Source of the DNA: Kiloniellaceae bacterium
GTDB taxonomy: Bacteria > Pseudomonadota > Alphaproteobacteria > Kiloniellales > J153
Length of the DNA: 64,000 nucleotides
NCBI GenBank assembly: GCA_021776095.1
Contig: JAJFGO010000021.1
Location: 310,001 to 374,000, forward strand
Reading direction: 5' to 3'
The position numbers were made by a program, and so were the translations under genes. Each line of letters starts with the position of its first letter. Within the stretch, counting starts at the first letter, position 1. Below, in pieces: positions 7,961 through 17,957 of this stretch. Below the pieces are notes generated by a model that had not been told where the DNA came from, searched no databases, and saw only the letters and a list, made by a program, of their open reading frames with translations.

Positions 7961-8944
7961 CTAGCCGCCCGAAGCGGCGATCTGCTCCGCCTTCTTGACC
8001 ATAACCTCGGCCTGGCGGATCGAGGCGATATCGATCAGGCGGCCGTCGAGCGCGACCGCACCCTTACCCTCCTTCGTCGCCTGTTCCATGGCCTCGATGA
8101 TGCGCTTGGCCTTGGTGATTTCCGCGTCGGAGGGGCTGTTGACCTCGTTGGCGAGGGCGATCTGGCTGGGGTGGATCGCCCACTTGCCTTCGCAACCCAG
8201 GCAGGCGGCGCGGTTCGCCTGCGCCTTGAATCCGTCGGGATCGGAGAAGTCGCCGAAGGGACCGTCGATGGGACGCAAGCCATTGGCGCGCGCCGCAATG
8301 ACCATGCGCGAAACGGCGTAATGCCACATGTCGCCCCAATGATACTCGCGCTCCCGACCGTTTTCCTGATCGGTTAGAACGCCGTAGAGCGCGTTGGGAC
8401 CGCCGATCACGGTGGTGCGCGCCTTGGTCGAGGCGGCATAGTCCGCGACCCCGAAATGCAGGCTCTCGTTACGCTTCGACGCGGCGGCGATCTCGTCCAC
8501 GTTGGCCATGCCCAGGGCGGTCTCGATGATGTGCTCGAAACCGATCCGCTTGGTCCGTTTCTTAGCGTCCTCGATCTGGGTGACCAGCATATCGACGGCG
8601 TAGACATCCGCCGCCGTTCCGACCTTGGGAATCATGATCATATCGAGGCGACCGTTGGTCTGCTCCAAGACATCGACCACGTCGCGGTACATGTAGTGGG
8701 TGTCCAGGCCATTGATCCGCAGCGACAAGGTCTTGCTGCCCCAATCGATATCGTTGATCGCCTGGATCACGTTCTTGCGCGCCTGTTCCTTGTCGTCGGG
8801 CGCCACTGCGTCTTCCAGATCCAGAAAGATCACGTCGGCGGCGGAGCCGGCGGCCTTCTCGAACAGCTTGGGATTGCTCCCCGGCACGGCTAGCTCGCTT
8901 CGGTTCAGGCGGGCGGTCGCCTGCTCGATAATGGTAAAGCTCAT
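7961..8944 (-). CDS. mcl: L-malyl-CoA/beta-methylmalyl-CoA lyase (HpcH/CitE family)
   Basis: A 327-residue CitE-like lyase that cleaves malyl-CoA to acetyl-CoA and glyoxylate, and beta-methylmalyl-CoA to propionyl-CoA and glyoxylate. It closely resembles remembered Methylobacterium/Rhodobacter Mcl sequences along its length: RSELAVPGSNPKLFEKAA near residue 14, VIFLDLEDAVAPDDKEQAR near 38, HYMYRDVVDV, FGVADYAASTKAR, and LRPIDGPFGDFSDPDGF with EGKWAIHPSQI. The start follows GGGGAGAGGG. It is a single-gene unit with its own terminator. Together with the mutase and MeaB genes 20 kb away it suggests an ethylmalonyl-CoA or related C2/C3 pathway. Confidence 0.93.
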   Translation of the reverse strand: MSFTIIEQATARLNRSELAVPGSNPKLFEKAAGSAADVIFLDLEDAVAPDDKEQARKNVIQAINDIDWGSKTLSLRINGLDTHYMYRDVVDVLEQTNGRLDMIMIPKVGTAADVYAVDMLVTQIEDAKKRTKRIGFEHIIETALGMANVDEIAAASKRNESLHFGVADYAASTKARTTVIGGPNALYGVLTDQENGREREYHWGDMWHYAVSRMVIAARANGLRPIDGPFGDFSDPDGFKAQANRAACLGCEGKWAIHPSQIALANEVNSPSDAEITKAKRIIEAMEQATKEGKGAVALDGRLIDIASIRQAEVMVKKAEQIAASGG

Positions 8945-9081
8945 ACCCTCTCCCCTCTAGACCTCAAATTGAATTTTGGCTGAACAACGGCGCGCACGCG
9001 CAAATCGGCGGGGAAAGTGCGCGCCCGGCCCCGGCTTGTCAACCGCACCGGGCCTGGGGCCAATCCGGGGCCTCGGAGGGC

Positions 9082-10041
<960 letters not shown>

Positions 10042-10045
10042 CGCG

Positions 10046-11965
10046 TCAGACGCCGTTGCCCAGCGCGGCCTCGATCGCTAGGGCGCGCGCCTCGTTTTCC
10101 AAACCGATCCGGCTCAAAGCGGAAACCGCCGCCCCTAGGGCCCGGCCGTGGGCGCCGACGGGGCCCGCGTCGCCCAAGAGAATGAGCGAGAGCAGCACCG
10201 TCTCGCCGACCCGGCGCGCCTCGCTGGCGTCTTCCAGGGCGTAGAGGAAGGCGGCATCGGGCATGGGCCGGCCGGCCGGATCGCGCCGGGCGGCGATGTC
10301 GACCCAACTCAGGGAATCCGTTTCGCCCAAGGCCTGAAACAAAACCCGCAGCAGCGCGATCGCGCCATCCGGTGGCGTCGCTCCGGCCGCTTCGCGCATG
10401 GCAAGCCAGGACGCCAGGTCGCCCTGGGTGGTCACGGAGTCGCCGCCGGCCAGGCGCGAGAAAGGCCACAGTGCGGCCACCGCCGCCGAGCCCTGTGAAT
10501 TGATGAGCGATTCTTGACGGCCCAAGGTCAACCAGTCGCCCGCCAAGTCGTGTCGACCCGTGGCATAAAGCATGCGGCCCGCCGTCGGCGCGAACCAGGT
10601 CAGTTGCGGCACGGCCTCGATTCCGCCGATCAAAGGGCCGTAAAGCGCGACAGCGGCCGGATAAAGGGCGTCGTCCTTGGCCATATCCAAGGCGACCCGT
10701 AAGACCTCGGCCCGGGTCGCCGGCAGGGCTTCGCCCTGAATCGCTTGGTACAACAAGGCGTGTGCGGCCGGGCCGTCCATCCGCGTCACCGCGCTCAAGG
10801 CGTTGCCCAACTGCTCGGGGTCGAACGACATGGCCTGATAGCCCTGGGCCAGGGCGGCGCCGTCAATGATACCTTGGGCGCAAGCCCGCACTGCCGCCGC
10901 AGAGCGCTCGGCCGGGGTCAGGTTGGGGTCCGTCGCCATGGCATAGAGCAAACCGGGCCCTGCGCCTTCGAGCGCACCGGTTGGCAGCGGTGCCTCCGCA
11001 GCATGCAACATTGCGATGTGCAGAGGCGTGAGGCTATCGGCGGCGGGCAATGGGCCCTTGGCCCCGATAAAGCGGTTGGCCAGGGCGAAATACAAGGGAT
11101 CGTCGGTCAGACCCTGCTCGCGCAGGAGATCGAGGCCCAGCATGCCGCGGTCCAGATCGCCGCCCGCCATGTTGCAGAACGCCATGGATTTTTGCCAGAA
11201 CGGCAGCTCGTGGTAGACCGCAATCGCGTTGCCGACCCGGCGGCAGGCCTCGTCGCGCTCGTGGCTCAGAAACAGCGCCTCGACATAAAGCCGCTCGAGG
11301 CTTTCCTGGGCCACATGGCCGGGCACCACCGAAAGCAGGGAGACCACGGCCGGCACCTCGCCCAAACCGGCCAGGAGCCGGGCGCGCAAGACCAGCAGGC
11401 CGACCGGCATGGCGGAATCCTGCGCCGTCAGGCCCGAGGCGCCCAGGGTGGCGCTGGCCAGGGCGGCCGGCTTGCCCGCCGGCGGCGGGGCCACGGAGAG
11501 CAGAAGCCGGCGGGTCAAATCCCGCATGGCGCGCGACGACATATGAGCCGGCAGGCGCTGCAACAGCCCCTCGATCACGCCGCGGGAGGTCCCGCGCCAC
11601 ATATCGATTCCGAAACCGCCGTCTTCCGGCCCCAGGGTGCCGATCGCCTCTGGCGGGATCTCGTCCAGACGATTGATCTCGATGCCCTGAACGCCCTGAC
11701 TACCCTGGATGCCTTGCCGGCCCTGACCGCTCAGGTCCGGAGCGCTGGGAGCGAAGCCGCTCGGTTCCGGGGCGGCCAGGGTGGCGGTCTCGGGCGCCGG
11801 AATCACGCGCAGGACGTTCCGAGGCACCAGGGTGACCGGGCTGGGCTGGACGCCCTGGCCCAAAGCGGGCCGGACAGATAGCGCGGCAACGCAAACCAAC
11901 GCCGAAAGACAAAGGGTTGCGACAGCATAGGTCGGGCGGCGAAGGTCAGCGTGGGAAGCGCTCAT
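10046..11965 (-). CDS. Large exported protein of unknown function, upstream of xerD
   Basis: About 639 residues, Ala/Leu/Gly-rich and largely helical, with no recognised catalytic motif. It begins with a hydrophobic signal or anchor ([18 protein letters not shown]) followed by a Pro-rich segment and then long helical repeats that look TPR/SEL-like, so most of it is probably periplasmic. ATG 11965 is chosen; an upstream GTG at 11986 has no better ribosome site. The start overlaps the end of the 46-residue membrane protein gene by 20 bp, and xerD follows within 4 bp, so the three form an operon. I recall this gene next to xerD and aroK in related genomes, but the function is unknown. Confidence 0.75.
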   Translation of the reverse strand: MSASHADLRRPTYAVATLCLSALVCVAALSVRPALGQGVQPSPVTLVPRNVLRVIPAPETATLAAPEPSGFAPSAPDLSGQGRQGIQGSQGVQGIEINRLDEIPPEAIGTLGPEDGGFGIDMWRGTSRGVIEGLLQRLPAHMSSRAMRDLTRRLLLSVAPPPAGKPAALASATLGASGLTAQDSAMPVGLLVLRARLLAGLGEVPAVVSLLSVVPGHVAQESLERLYVEALFLSHERDEACRRVGNAIAVYHELPFWQKSMAFCNMAGGDLDRGMLGLDLLREQGLTDDPLYFALANRFIGAKGPLPAADSLTPLHIAMLHAAEAPLPTGALEGAGPGLLYAMATDPNLTPAERSAAAVRACAQGIIDGAALAQGYQAMSFDPEQLGNALSAVTRMDGPAAHALLYQAIQGEALPATRAEVLRVALDMAKDDALYPAAVALYGPLIGGIEAVPQLTWFAPTAGRMLYATGRHDLAGDWLTLGRQESLINSQGSAAVAALWPFSRLAGGDSVTTQGDLASWLAMREAAGATPPDGAIALLRVLFQALGETDSLSWVDIAARRDPAGRPMPDAAFLYALEDASEARRVGETVLLSLILLGDAGPVGAHGRALGAAVSALSRIGLENEARALAIEAALGNGV

Positions 11966-12086
11966 CGGGCAAAACTTTTTCGACACTTGCGGTAGGCGGC
12001 GGAATGTCCCAGGTGACCAGATAGGTAGCGCCAGCTACAATCGACCCAAGAACTAGGACAATCACGATCAAGCTCAATCTTCTCAT
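11946..12086 (-). CDS. Small membrane protein (46 aa) of unknown function
   Basis: A 46-residue reading frame with one transmembrane helix (LSLIVIVLVLGSIVAGATYLV) after a short MRR start, and a periplasmic tail [21 protein letters not shown]. The W-[DE]-IP-P...EKV-PDERFPR tail is one I associate with a small conserved protein of Rhodospirillales at this locus, which is the main support. Its 3' end overlaps the start of the next gene by 20 bp. No strong ribosome site is seen before the ATG. Another frame covering the same bases lacks these features. Function unknown; possibly a partner of the large exported protein. Confidence 0.65.
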   Translation of the reverse strand: MRRLSLIVIVLVLGSIVAGATYLVTWDIPPPTASVEKVLPDERFPR

Positions 12087-12311
12087 GAGGAATATTGACG
12101 AAAGTTAAAGGGACGGGATCGGGATATGACGGCATGTCACCGTCGGCCATTTTCTGCAGGTCCAATTCGCCGCCTCAGCATCTCGCGCTTGCCTATTTCA
12201 AGAACAAGAACGATAAGTTTCGACTATGGCGAATTTGCGGCAGTCTATACGTCGGCTTTCGAGTCTGGCAACGCTGGCAGAGCCCGAATCCGGGCAAAAA
12301 TCCTAGGCGCC

Positions 12312-12974
12312 ATGCCTGATTCAGGCCCCGGCGATAAACCCACGCCCAGCGCCGACCCGGTTCGCGCCCGGGCGCCCTCCCTGGGGCAAGCCCAGGGGTC
12401 TGGCCAAGGTCGGTCATCTGGCCAGGGCGCCGCCCAAACCGTCGTCCTGGTCGGATTAATGGGGGTGGGAAAGTCCTGCATCGGCCGCCGGTTGGCGGCC
12501 GAACTGGGCCTCGATTTCGTCGACGCGGACGCGGAGATCGAAGCGGCGGCCGGGTGCTCCATCGAAGATATCTTCACGCAGCATGGCGAAGCGGCGTTTC
12601 GCGACGGCGAGCGCCGGGTGATCGCGCGTCTGCTGGGCCGGCCGGCCCAGGTGTTGGCCACGGGGGGCGGCTCCTTCATGGACCCGCAAACCCGGGCCCT
12701 GATTAAAGAGGGTGCGATTTCGCTCTGGCTAAGGGGAGATCTGGACCTGCTGTTGAAGCGAACCGCGCGGCGCAATAACCGGCCGTTGCTCAAGCGCGGC
12801 GACCCGCGCGAAATTCTGCGCCGCTTGATCGAGGAACGCCACCCGATCTATGCCGAGGCCGATATTGTCGTCGACAGCCACGACGGCCCGCCGGAGATCA
12901 CCGTGAAGCGGGTGCTCGCCGCCATAAACTCCTACCGCGCCGACGCGGAACCGGCGCCCGGAAACGCGCCATGA
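12312..12974 (+). CDS. aroK: Shikimate kinase
   Basis: Phosphorylates shikimate to shikimate-3-phosphate in aromatic amino acid synthesis. The 220-residue protein has an atypical N-terminal tail of about 40 residues rich in Pro, Gly and Gln before the kinase core. The core shows the P-loop GLMGVGKSCIG (about 48-58), the shikimate-binding DADAEIE segment, GEAAFRDGERRVI, ATGGGSF and the lid arginine in RNNRPLL. ATG 12312 is the likely start; in-frame sequence upstream looks non-coding. It overlaps aroB by 4 bp (ATGA), the usual aroK-aroB pair. Confidence 0.93.
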   Translation: MPDSGPGDKPTPSADPVRARAPSLGQAQGSGQGRSSGQGAAQTVVLVGLMGVGKSCIGRRLAAELGLDFVDADAEIEAAAGCSIEDIFTQHGEAAFRDGERRVIARLLGRPAQVLATGGGSFMDPQTRALIKEGAISLWLRGDLDLLLKRTARRNNRPLLKRGDPREILRRLIEERHPIYAEADIVVDSHDGPPEITVKRVLAAINSYRADAEPAPGNAP

Positions 12975-14086
12975 CCGCCCCGACCCGCCAGCGCGTCGAT
13001 TTAGGCGAACGCAGCTACGACATCCTGGTCGGCGACGACCTGCTTGCCTCGGCGGGGCGGCATATGGCCCCCTTGCTGCGCCAGCCACGCGCCATCGTGG
13101 TGACCGACGCGACCGTCGCGGCCATTCACTTGGCCGCTATGGAGCGCTCCCTGGCAGACGCCGGCATTGCCTACGATGCGGTCGTCCTGCCGCCCAGCGA
13201 GCAAACCAAGGACTTCGGTCACCTGGAAAAGCTGATCGCGCGCCTGCTCGACATGAAGGTCGAGCGCAGCACCACCTTGATCGCCCTGGGCGGCGGGGTG
13301 GTCGGCGATCTGACCGGTTTCGCCGCGGCGATCGTGCTGCGCGGGATCGATTTCGTGCAGGTACCGACCACGCTGCTTGCACAGGTCGACAGCTCGGTCG
13401 GCGGCAAGACTGGCATCAACATGCCCCACGGCAAAAACCTGGTCGGCAGTTTTCATCAACCGCGCCTGGTCCTGGCCGACACGGCGGTCCTTTCGACCCT
13501 GCCGCGCCGGCAACTGCTAGCGGGCTATGCCGAGGTGGTGAAATACGGTGTGATCGACCGCCCCGAGTTCTTCACCTGGCTCGAGGGACACGGCATGTCG
13601 GTGATCGACGGCGACGCCGGTGCCCGTCAGCACGCCGTCATAGAAAGCTGCGCCGCCAAGGCCGCGATTGTTGCCGAGGACGAACGCGAAGCGGGCCCGC
13701 GCGCGCTCTTGAACCTGGGGCATACCTTCGGCCACGCGCTGGAAGCGGAAGTCGGATTCGGCGACGAGCTCCTGCACGGCGAAGCGGTTTCGATCGGCAT
13801 GGTTCTGGCGCTCGACCTGTCGGTTCGGCTCAACCTGTGCCCGGCCGAGGACGCGGCGCGTTTGAGGCGCCATCTTGCCGCCGTCGGTCTAACCACCGGC
13901 CTGGATTGCGTACAGGGCCGAATTTGGAATCCGCAACGACTGGTGCAACACATGGCTCGCGACAAGAAAGTTTCCGGCGGCTGGACGACCTTCGTGCTGG
14001 TGCGCGGTATCGGCCAAGCCATGCTCAGCGACGAGGTCGATATGACAGATGTGGAAGCTGTTCTAACCGATTCTTTACCCGCCTGA
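12971..14086 (+). CDS. aroB: 3-dehydroquinate synthase
   Basis: A 371-residue NAD- and Zn-dependent enzyme that converts DAHP to 3-dehydroquinate in the shikimate pathway. Diagnostic segments are GGGVVGDLTGFAAAIVLRGI (NAD site), PTTLLAQVDSSVGGKTGIN, GYAEVVKYG and the zinc-binding LNLGHTFGHALEAE. Length is normal. Its start overlaps the end of aroK by 4 bp, so the two are translationally coupled. Confidence 0.97.
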   Translation: MTAPTRQRVDLGERSYDILVGDDLLASAGRHMAPLLRQPRAIVVTDATVAAIHLAAMERSLADAGIAYDAVVLPPSEQTKDFGHLEKLIARLLDMKVERSTTLIALGGGVVGDLTGFAAAIVLRGIDFVQVPTTLLAQVDSSVGGKTGINMPHGKNLVGSFHQPRLVLADTAVLSTLPRRQLLAGYAEVVKYGVIDRPEFFTWLEGHGMSVIDGDAGARQHAVIESCAAKAAIVAEDEREAGPRALLNLGHTFGHALEAEVGFGDELLHGEAVSIGMVLALDLSVRLNLCPAEDAARLRRHLAAVGLTTGLDCVQGRIWNPQRLVQHMARDKKVSGGWTTFVLVRGIGQAMLSDEVDMTDVEAVLTDSLPA

Positions 14087-14166
14087 GCCGGGCCTCTTGC
14101 CTGGCACTCCGGCGCGAACCCTTGCAGGCCCCAATCCTTCTCATTCCCTGATCCGGCACGCAAACG

Positions 14167-15465
14167 ATGGAAACGGAAATTCTCTTGTCGATCGGCGCCA
14201 TCGTGGCGCTGCTTGTTTTCTCTGCCTTCTTCTCCGGCTCGGAAACCTCGCTGACCGCGGTCTCTCTGCCGCGCATGCACACCCTGGAGCAGCAGGGCGA
14301 GAACCGCGCCACCCTGGTCCGTGAGCTATGGCGGCAGAAGGAACGCCTGATCGGCGCCATTTTGCTCGGCAACAATCTCGTCAATATCATGGCCTCGGCC
14401 CTGGCCACCGGCATTATGATCCGGCTGTTCGGCGACGCTGGCGTTGTCTATGCGACGATCGCGATGACCCTAATGGTCCTGATCTTCGCCGAGGTTTTGC
14501 CCAAGACCTATGCGATTCACCATGCCGATGCGGTCGCACTCAGCGTTGCGCCGGTCATGCGCGTCGTGGTGATCTTGTTGTTCCCGGTGACCCACGCGGT
14601 TCATGTGGTGGCGCGGGGCGCATTGAAGATCTTCGGTATCGAGATGTCGGATCACCTCGATCCGGCGAAAACCGAAGAGGAACTGCGCGGTGCGATCGAC
14701 CTGCACGCCAGCGGAAGCGACGACGACCGCCACGAGCGGGCGATGCTGCGTTCCATCTTGGATCTAGCCGATGTCGAGGTCGGCGATATTCTGACCCACC
14801 GTAAGAAGGTGACTTCGGTCGACGCCGACTTGCCGCCCGCGCAACTGGTCCAAGAGGTCTTGCAAAGCGCCTATACGCGGCTGCCGTTGTGGCGCGACAA
14901 CCCGGACAACATCGTCGGCGTGCTGCATGCCAAGGACCTTTTGCGCGCGGTTCAGACCCAACCCAACCTGGCGGAGTTGGATGTTCTGGCGATCGCTGGC
15001 GAGTCCTGGTTCATTCCCGAATCGACCGACCTCTTGTCGCAGCTTCAGGCGTTTCGCTCGCGCCACGAACATTTCGCCATCGTCGTCGACGAGTACGGCG
15101 AGGTCCTGGGCATCGTGACCCTGGAAGACATTCTGGAAGAAATCGTAGGCGAGATCGCCGACGAACACGACGTGGAAATGGAAGGTGTCCAGATCCAAGC
15201 CGACAGTAGCATGCTGGTCGACGGCGGCGTGACCATCCGCGACCTAAACCGGCAATTCGAGTGGCGCCTGCCCGATGAAGAAGCCTCGACCGTCGCCGGC
15301 TTGGTGCTGCACGAGGCGCGGCGCCTTCCCAAGGTCGGTCAAGCCTTCGTTTTTCACGGCTTCCGCTTCGAGATCATGGGCCGCCAGCGCAACCAGATCA
15401 CGTCCATAAGGATACGCCCCCTGGACGGCGAGACTGAGGCGGACAGTACGGCCGCAGATCCGTAA
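14167..15465 (+). CDS. CNNM/CorC-type membrane protein with CBS pair (hemolysin-like)
   Basis: A 432-residue protein with an N-terminal DUF21/CNNM membrane domain (residues 1 to about 190, FSAFFSGSETSLTAVSLPRM at 19-38), a tandem CBS pair (about 205-335, with LEDILEEIVGEI ending it) and a C-terminal CorC/HlyC domain (about 345-425, FEWRLPDEEASTVAGLV). This family acts in Mg2+/Co2+ efflux; the hemolysin name is historical. It follows aroB by 80 bp, a pairing I recall from related genomes. The ion carried cannot be assigned. Confidence 0.9.
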   Translation: METEILLSIGAIVALLVFSAFFSGSETSLTAVSLPRMHTLEQQGENRATLVRELWRQKERLIGAILLGNNLVNIMASALATGIMIRLFGDAGVVYATIAMTLMVLIFAEVLPKTYAIHHADAVALSVAPVMRVVVILLFPVTHAVHVVARGALKIFGIEMSDHLDPAKTEEELRGAIDLHASGSDDDRHERAMLRSILDLADVEVGDILTHRKKVTSVDADLPPAQLVQEVLQSAYTRLPLWRDNPDNIVGVLHAKDLLRAVQTQPNLAELDVLAIAGESWFIPESTDLLSQLQAFRSRHEHFAIVVDEYGEVLGIVTLEDILEEIVGEIADEHDVEMEGVQIQADSSMLVDGGVTIRDLNRQFEWRLPDEEASTVAGLVLHEARRLPKVGQAFVFHGFRFEIMGRQRNQITSIRIRPLDGETEADSTAADP

Positions 15466-15509
15466 AGTCTTCGCTCGGCCCCGGTAAGCCCCTGAGCCCG
15501 GGGCGCCGT

Positions 15510-15537
15510 TTGACGCACCTTCGGCGGCGGTTATAGT
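15510..15537 (+). promoter_or_regulatory. Sigma-70-type promoter for the DUF2889 gene
   Basis: TTGACG at 15510-15515, a 16-bp spacer, then TATAGT at 15532-15537, 38 bp ahead of the ATG at 15575. It matches the -35/-10 consensus well for a G+C-rich genome. Confidence 0.6.
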
Positions 15538-15574
15538 GCGCCGCAACATTCCAATCCCGCCCAAAGAGCCAATC

Positions 15575-16165
15575 ATGCCCCTTTCGCCAAGCGCCGAACG
15601 CGAACACCTGCACACCCGAGCCCTGGATTTCCGGGGTTACCGGCGGGCCGACGGTCTGTTCGACATCGAAGGCCACCTCAGCGACGTGAAGTCCTACAGC
15701 TTTCCCAACGACCACCGGGGCGAGATCAAGGCCGGCGAGCCGATTCACGATATGTGGCTGCGCGTGACCCTGGACGAGGATATGGTGGTCCGCGATATCG
15801 AAGCCGTCACCGACAGCGGGCCCTATGGGGTATGCCCTGCGGTGACGCCCAATTTCAAACGCATGATCGGGCAACGCATGGCCGCCGGCTGGCGCCGGGC
15901 GGTACGCGAGAAGGTCGGCGGCGTCGAGGGCTGCACGCACCTGGCGGAAATGCTGGTGGCTATGGGAACCGTCGCCTTTCAGACCCTTTATCCCTATCTG
16001 GTCAAACGCCGGGCGGCCCAGCCGCGCAGCGGGCGGCCGCCCTTACTCAATACCTGCCACACCTTCCGCAGCGACGGCGAGGTGGCCCGCAAACTGTGGC
16101 CCGATTACTACGACGGGCTGGACGCAGACGCCGCGCCGGAGGCAATAAGCGAAGGAAAAGCCTAG
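15575..16165 (+). CDS. DUF2889 domain-containing protein
   Basis: A 196-residue soluble protein of the DUF2889 family. Hallmarks are EREHLHTRALDFRGYRRADGLFDIEGHLSD at residues 7-36, MWLRVTLDEDMVVRDIEA near 62 and GCTHLAEML near 117. No function is established that I know of, although such genes often sit near metabolic or redox genes. ATG 15575 follows the promoter at 15510-15537. No signal peptide or membrane segment is seen. Confidence 0.85.
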   Translation: MPLSPSAEREHLHTRALDFRGYRRADGLFDIEGHLSDVKSYSFPNDHRGEIKAGEPIHDMWLRVTLDEDMVVRDIEAVTDSGPYGVCPAVTPNFKRMIGQRMAAGWRRAVREKVGGVEGCTHLAEMLVAMGTVAFQTLYPYLVKRRAAQPRSGRPPLLNTCHTFRSDGEVARKLWPDYYDGLDADAAPEAISEGKA

Positions 16166-16232
16166 GGCGGTGGACCGGAAATCCGTCGCAACCAGGACGC
16201 CGTTACGGACCCTACGGCTCGGCGGTTTCGGT

Positions 16233-16655
16233 TTAGTCCAGGGTGGCTTGCGAAGCCGTGGCCGCCCGGCGCATGCGCCGGCGCCGCCCGGTATGGAGCG
16301 CGCCGTGACCGATACTGGCGTGGCCGTCTTCGGTTGCGGCGGCCCGAAAATAGGCCAGGGTGAAGACGCGGATCGCCGCGGTCAGGCTGGAGGCTTGGCG
16401 CCGGGCGTCAATCATGCCGCAAATCTCGTGCACGGTCCGGTCTTCCCGGCGGCAGATCTCCGCCAGGGCGTCCCACATCGCCGGTTCGAGACGGATGCTG
16501 GTGCGCCGCCGGCCGACAAAGACGTTGCGGTTGACCAGGGTGCTGACCGGTTTGGAAAACTCCAAATGGTTGGCCCGCTCAGAGAAACCTTTCGGCGCAG
16601 AATCCATATGACGAAGTCCCAACCTCTCCAGCACCCTACCTGCCATGGTAGTCAT
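16233..16655 (-). CDS. Ribbon-helix-helix domain protein
   Basis: Up to 140 residues. The core GRRRTSIRLEPAMWDALAEICRRED (about residues 48-72), followed by TVHEICGMI and SLTAAIRVFTLAYFR, is the RHH_4 type, related to Arc/MetJ DNA-binding folds. It is probably a small transcription regulator or antitoxin-like protein; no toxin gene is adjacent. The start is uncertain: ATG at 16655 or at 16607. It is convergent with the DUF2889 gene. Confidence 0.8.
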   Translation of the reverse strand: MTTMAGRVLERLGLRHMDSAPKGFSERANHLEFSKPVSTLVNRNVFVGRRRTSIRLEPAMWDALAEICRREDRTVHEICGMIDARRQASSLTAAIRVFTLAYFRAAATEDGHASIGHGALHTGRRRRMRRAATASQATLD

Positions 16656-16814
16656 GGAGCATCACATTACAACTAAAAAGGGCAATTCGCCGCAGATATA
16701 CACGTGCCGGCGGGTAACCGGGCGAAATCGCACCTTTGGCGGCACTGGAACCTGTTTCCGGGGACCAATCAGCCTATATTATCGGAGGAGACAGCCGTAA
16801 CCGAGGTGGACCGG

Positions 16815-17177
16815 ATGATCGTGCAAAGCAATATCGAAGCCAAGCTACGGGACGCCTTGAACCCGGCGCACCTGCAGGTCCTCAACGAAAGCCACATGCA
16901 CAATGTGCCGCCCGGCTCCGAATCCCATTTCAAGGTGGTCGTGGTCTCGGACCGCTTCGAGGGTCAGGCGCTCGTGGGGCGCCACAAGACTATCAACGCC
17001 CTCTTGGGGGATGAGTTGCAGGGTGGGGTTCATGCCCTGTCCATGCAGACCCTGACGCCGGCGGAATGGGCCCGGCGCGGGGGCGCTGTACCGGCCTCCC
17101 CCGCCTGCCGGGGCGGCGGCAAATCCGACCCCCAGGAAGCGCCCAAGGGCCGAAGCGAGCCGGACTCCGGTCATTAA
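16815..17177 (+). CDS. bolA: BolA family protein
   Basis: A 120-residue BolA/IbaG-type protein, which works with monothiol glutaredoxins in Fe-S cluster handling and stress response. The BolA fold is clear at residues 3-85: IEAKLRDALNPAHLQVLNESHMH, SHFKVVVVSDRFEGQALVGRHKTINALLGDEL and the invariant HALSMQTLTPAEW. A Gly/Pro-rich tail of about 30 residues is extra. ATG 16815 is used; the frame extends upstream without family sequence. It leads the bolA, J-domain, cobS order. Confidence 0.93.
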   Translation: MIVQSNIEAKLRDALNPAHLQVLNESHMHNVPPGSESHFKVVVVSDRFEGQALVGRHKTINALLGDELQGGVHALSMQTLTPAEWARRGGAVPASPACRGGGKSDPQEAPKGRSEPDSGH

Positions 17178-17279
17178 GACATTCGAGTTTAGAATTTTAG
17201 CCGTTTAGGCGGTTTCACAGTCCCCTGGGCCGCGGCGGCCGCCTTGCCACGGCGAGGGCCCAATTCCATACTTCGAGCC

Positions 17280-17837
17280 ATGCGACGTGTGAACCAAAAG
17301 GATATCGACGCCCCTTTCGAGCGCCCGCCCGAGCCGAACCGGCCGTGCCAGCACCCGGACTGTGAGGAACACGGACTCTACCGGGCGCCGGTGGCACGCG
17401 ACCGCTTGAACCAGTACTATTGGTTCTGCCTTGATCATGTACGGGCCTACAATCTGGCCTGGAATTTTTTCGCCGGGCTGAGCGAACGCGAGATCGAGCA
17501 TCAACGCCGCCACGATACCGTGTGGCAGCGGCCGAGCTGGCCGTTCGGGCGCGCCGGCGAGCGCGGAGCGGGGCCCGACGGGCCACGGATTCGCGACGAT
17601 TTTGGGTTCTTTTCCGACGGGCCGGAATCGTTCCGGGCGCGCCCCTTGAACGACGAGCAAAAGGCCTTGGCGGTCCTGGACCTCAGGGAGCCGGTGACCT
17701 TCCAGGACATCCGGGCCCGCTACAAGATTCTGGTCAAAAAACTGCATCCCGACGCAAACGGCGGCGACACCGCGGCCGAGGAGCGTTTGAAGGCCGTCAA
17801 TCTGGCCTACGCGGCCTTGAAGATCAGCTTCGCATGA
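17280..17837 (+). CDS. J-domain (DnaJ-like) protein
   Basis: A 185-residue protein whose C-terminal about 55 residues form a J domain (FQDIRARYKILVKKLHPDANGGD, then EERLKAVNLAYAALK), including the HPD tripeptide needed to stimulate a DnaK partner. The N-terminal part has paired cysteines and a CDLHV-like segment (CQHPDCEEHGLYRAP, YYWFCLDHVRAYN), suggesting a metal-binding start. Unlike true DnaJ, the J domain is at the C terminus and there are no G/F or zinc-repeat regions. This form commonly lies between bolA and cobS in alphaproteobacteria. Confidence 0.88.
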   Translation: MRRVNQKDIDAPFERPPEPNRPCQHPDCEEHGLYRAPVARDRLNQYYWFCLDHVRAYNLAWNFFAGLSEREIEHQRRHDTVWQRPSWPFGRAGERGAGPDGPRIRDDFGFFSDGPESFRARPLNDEQKALAVLDLREPVTFQDIRARYKILVKKLHPDANGGDTAAEERLKAVNLAYAALKISFA

Positions 17838-17904
17838 TTTACCTAGGTTAGCGCCAGTTATCGTGCCCTAGACGCGATACCCGCCGTACCAAGCCGATTG
17901 GCCT

Positions 17905-17940
17905 AAACACGGTTTGTTTTGGGCCCCAAACACAGTTTGT
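17905..17940. promoter_or_regulatory. Direct repeat upstream of cobS
   Basis: AAACACGGTTTGT (17905-17917) and AAACACAGTTTGT (17928-17940) are 13-mers differing at one position, 23 bp apart start to start. Each has an internal AAAC...GTTT dyad. They lie 18 bp before the cobS start, a likely regulator or promoter site; the protein is unknown. Confidence 0.5.
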
Positions 17941-17957
17941 CTGAGCAAGGAGTTACC

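Noticed and set aside
11962-12165. 67-residue minus-strand frame over the aroK upstream region
   Set aside because: Overlaps the better-supported 46-residue membrane protein in another frame and shows no helix or conserved pattern.
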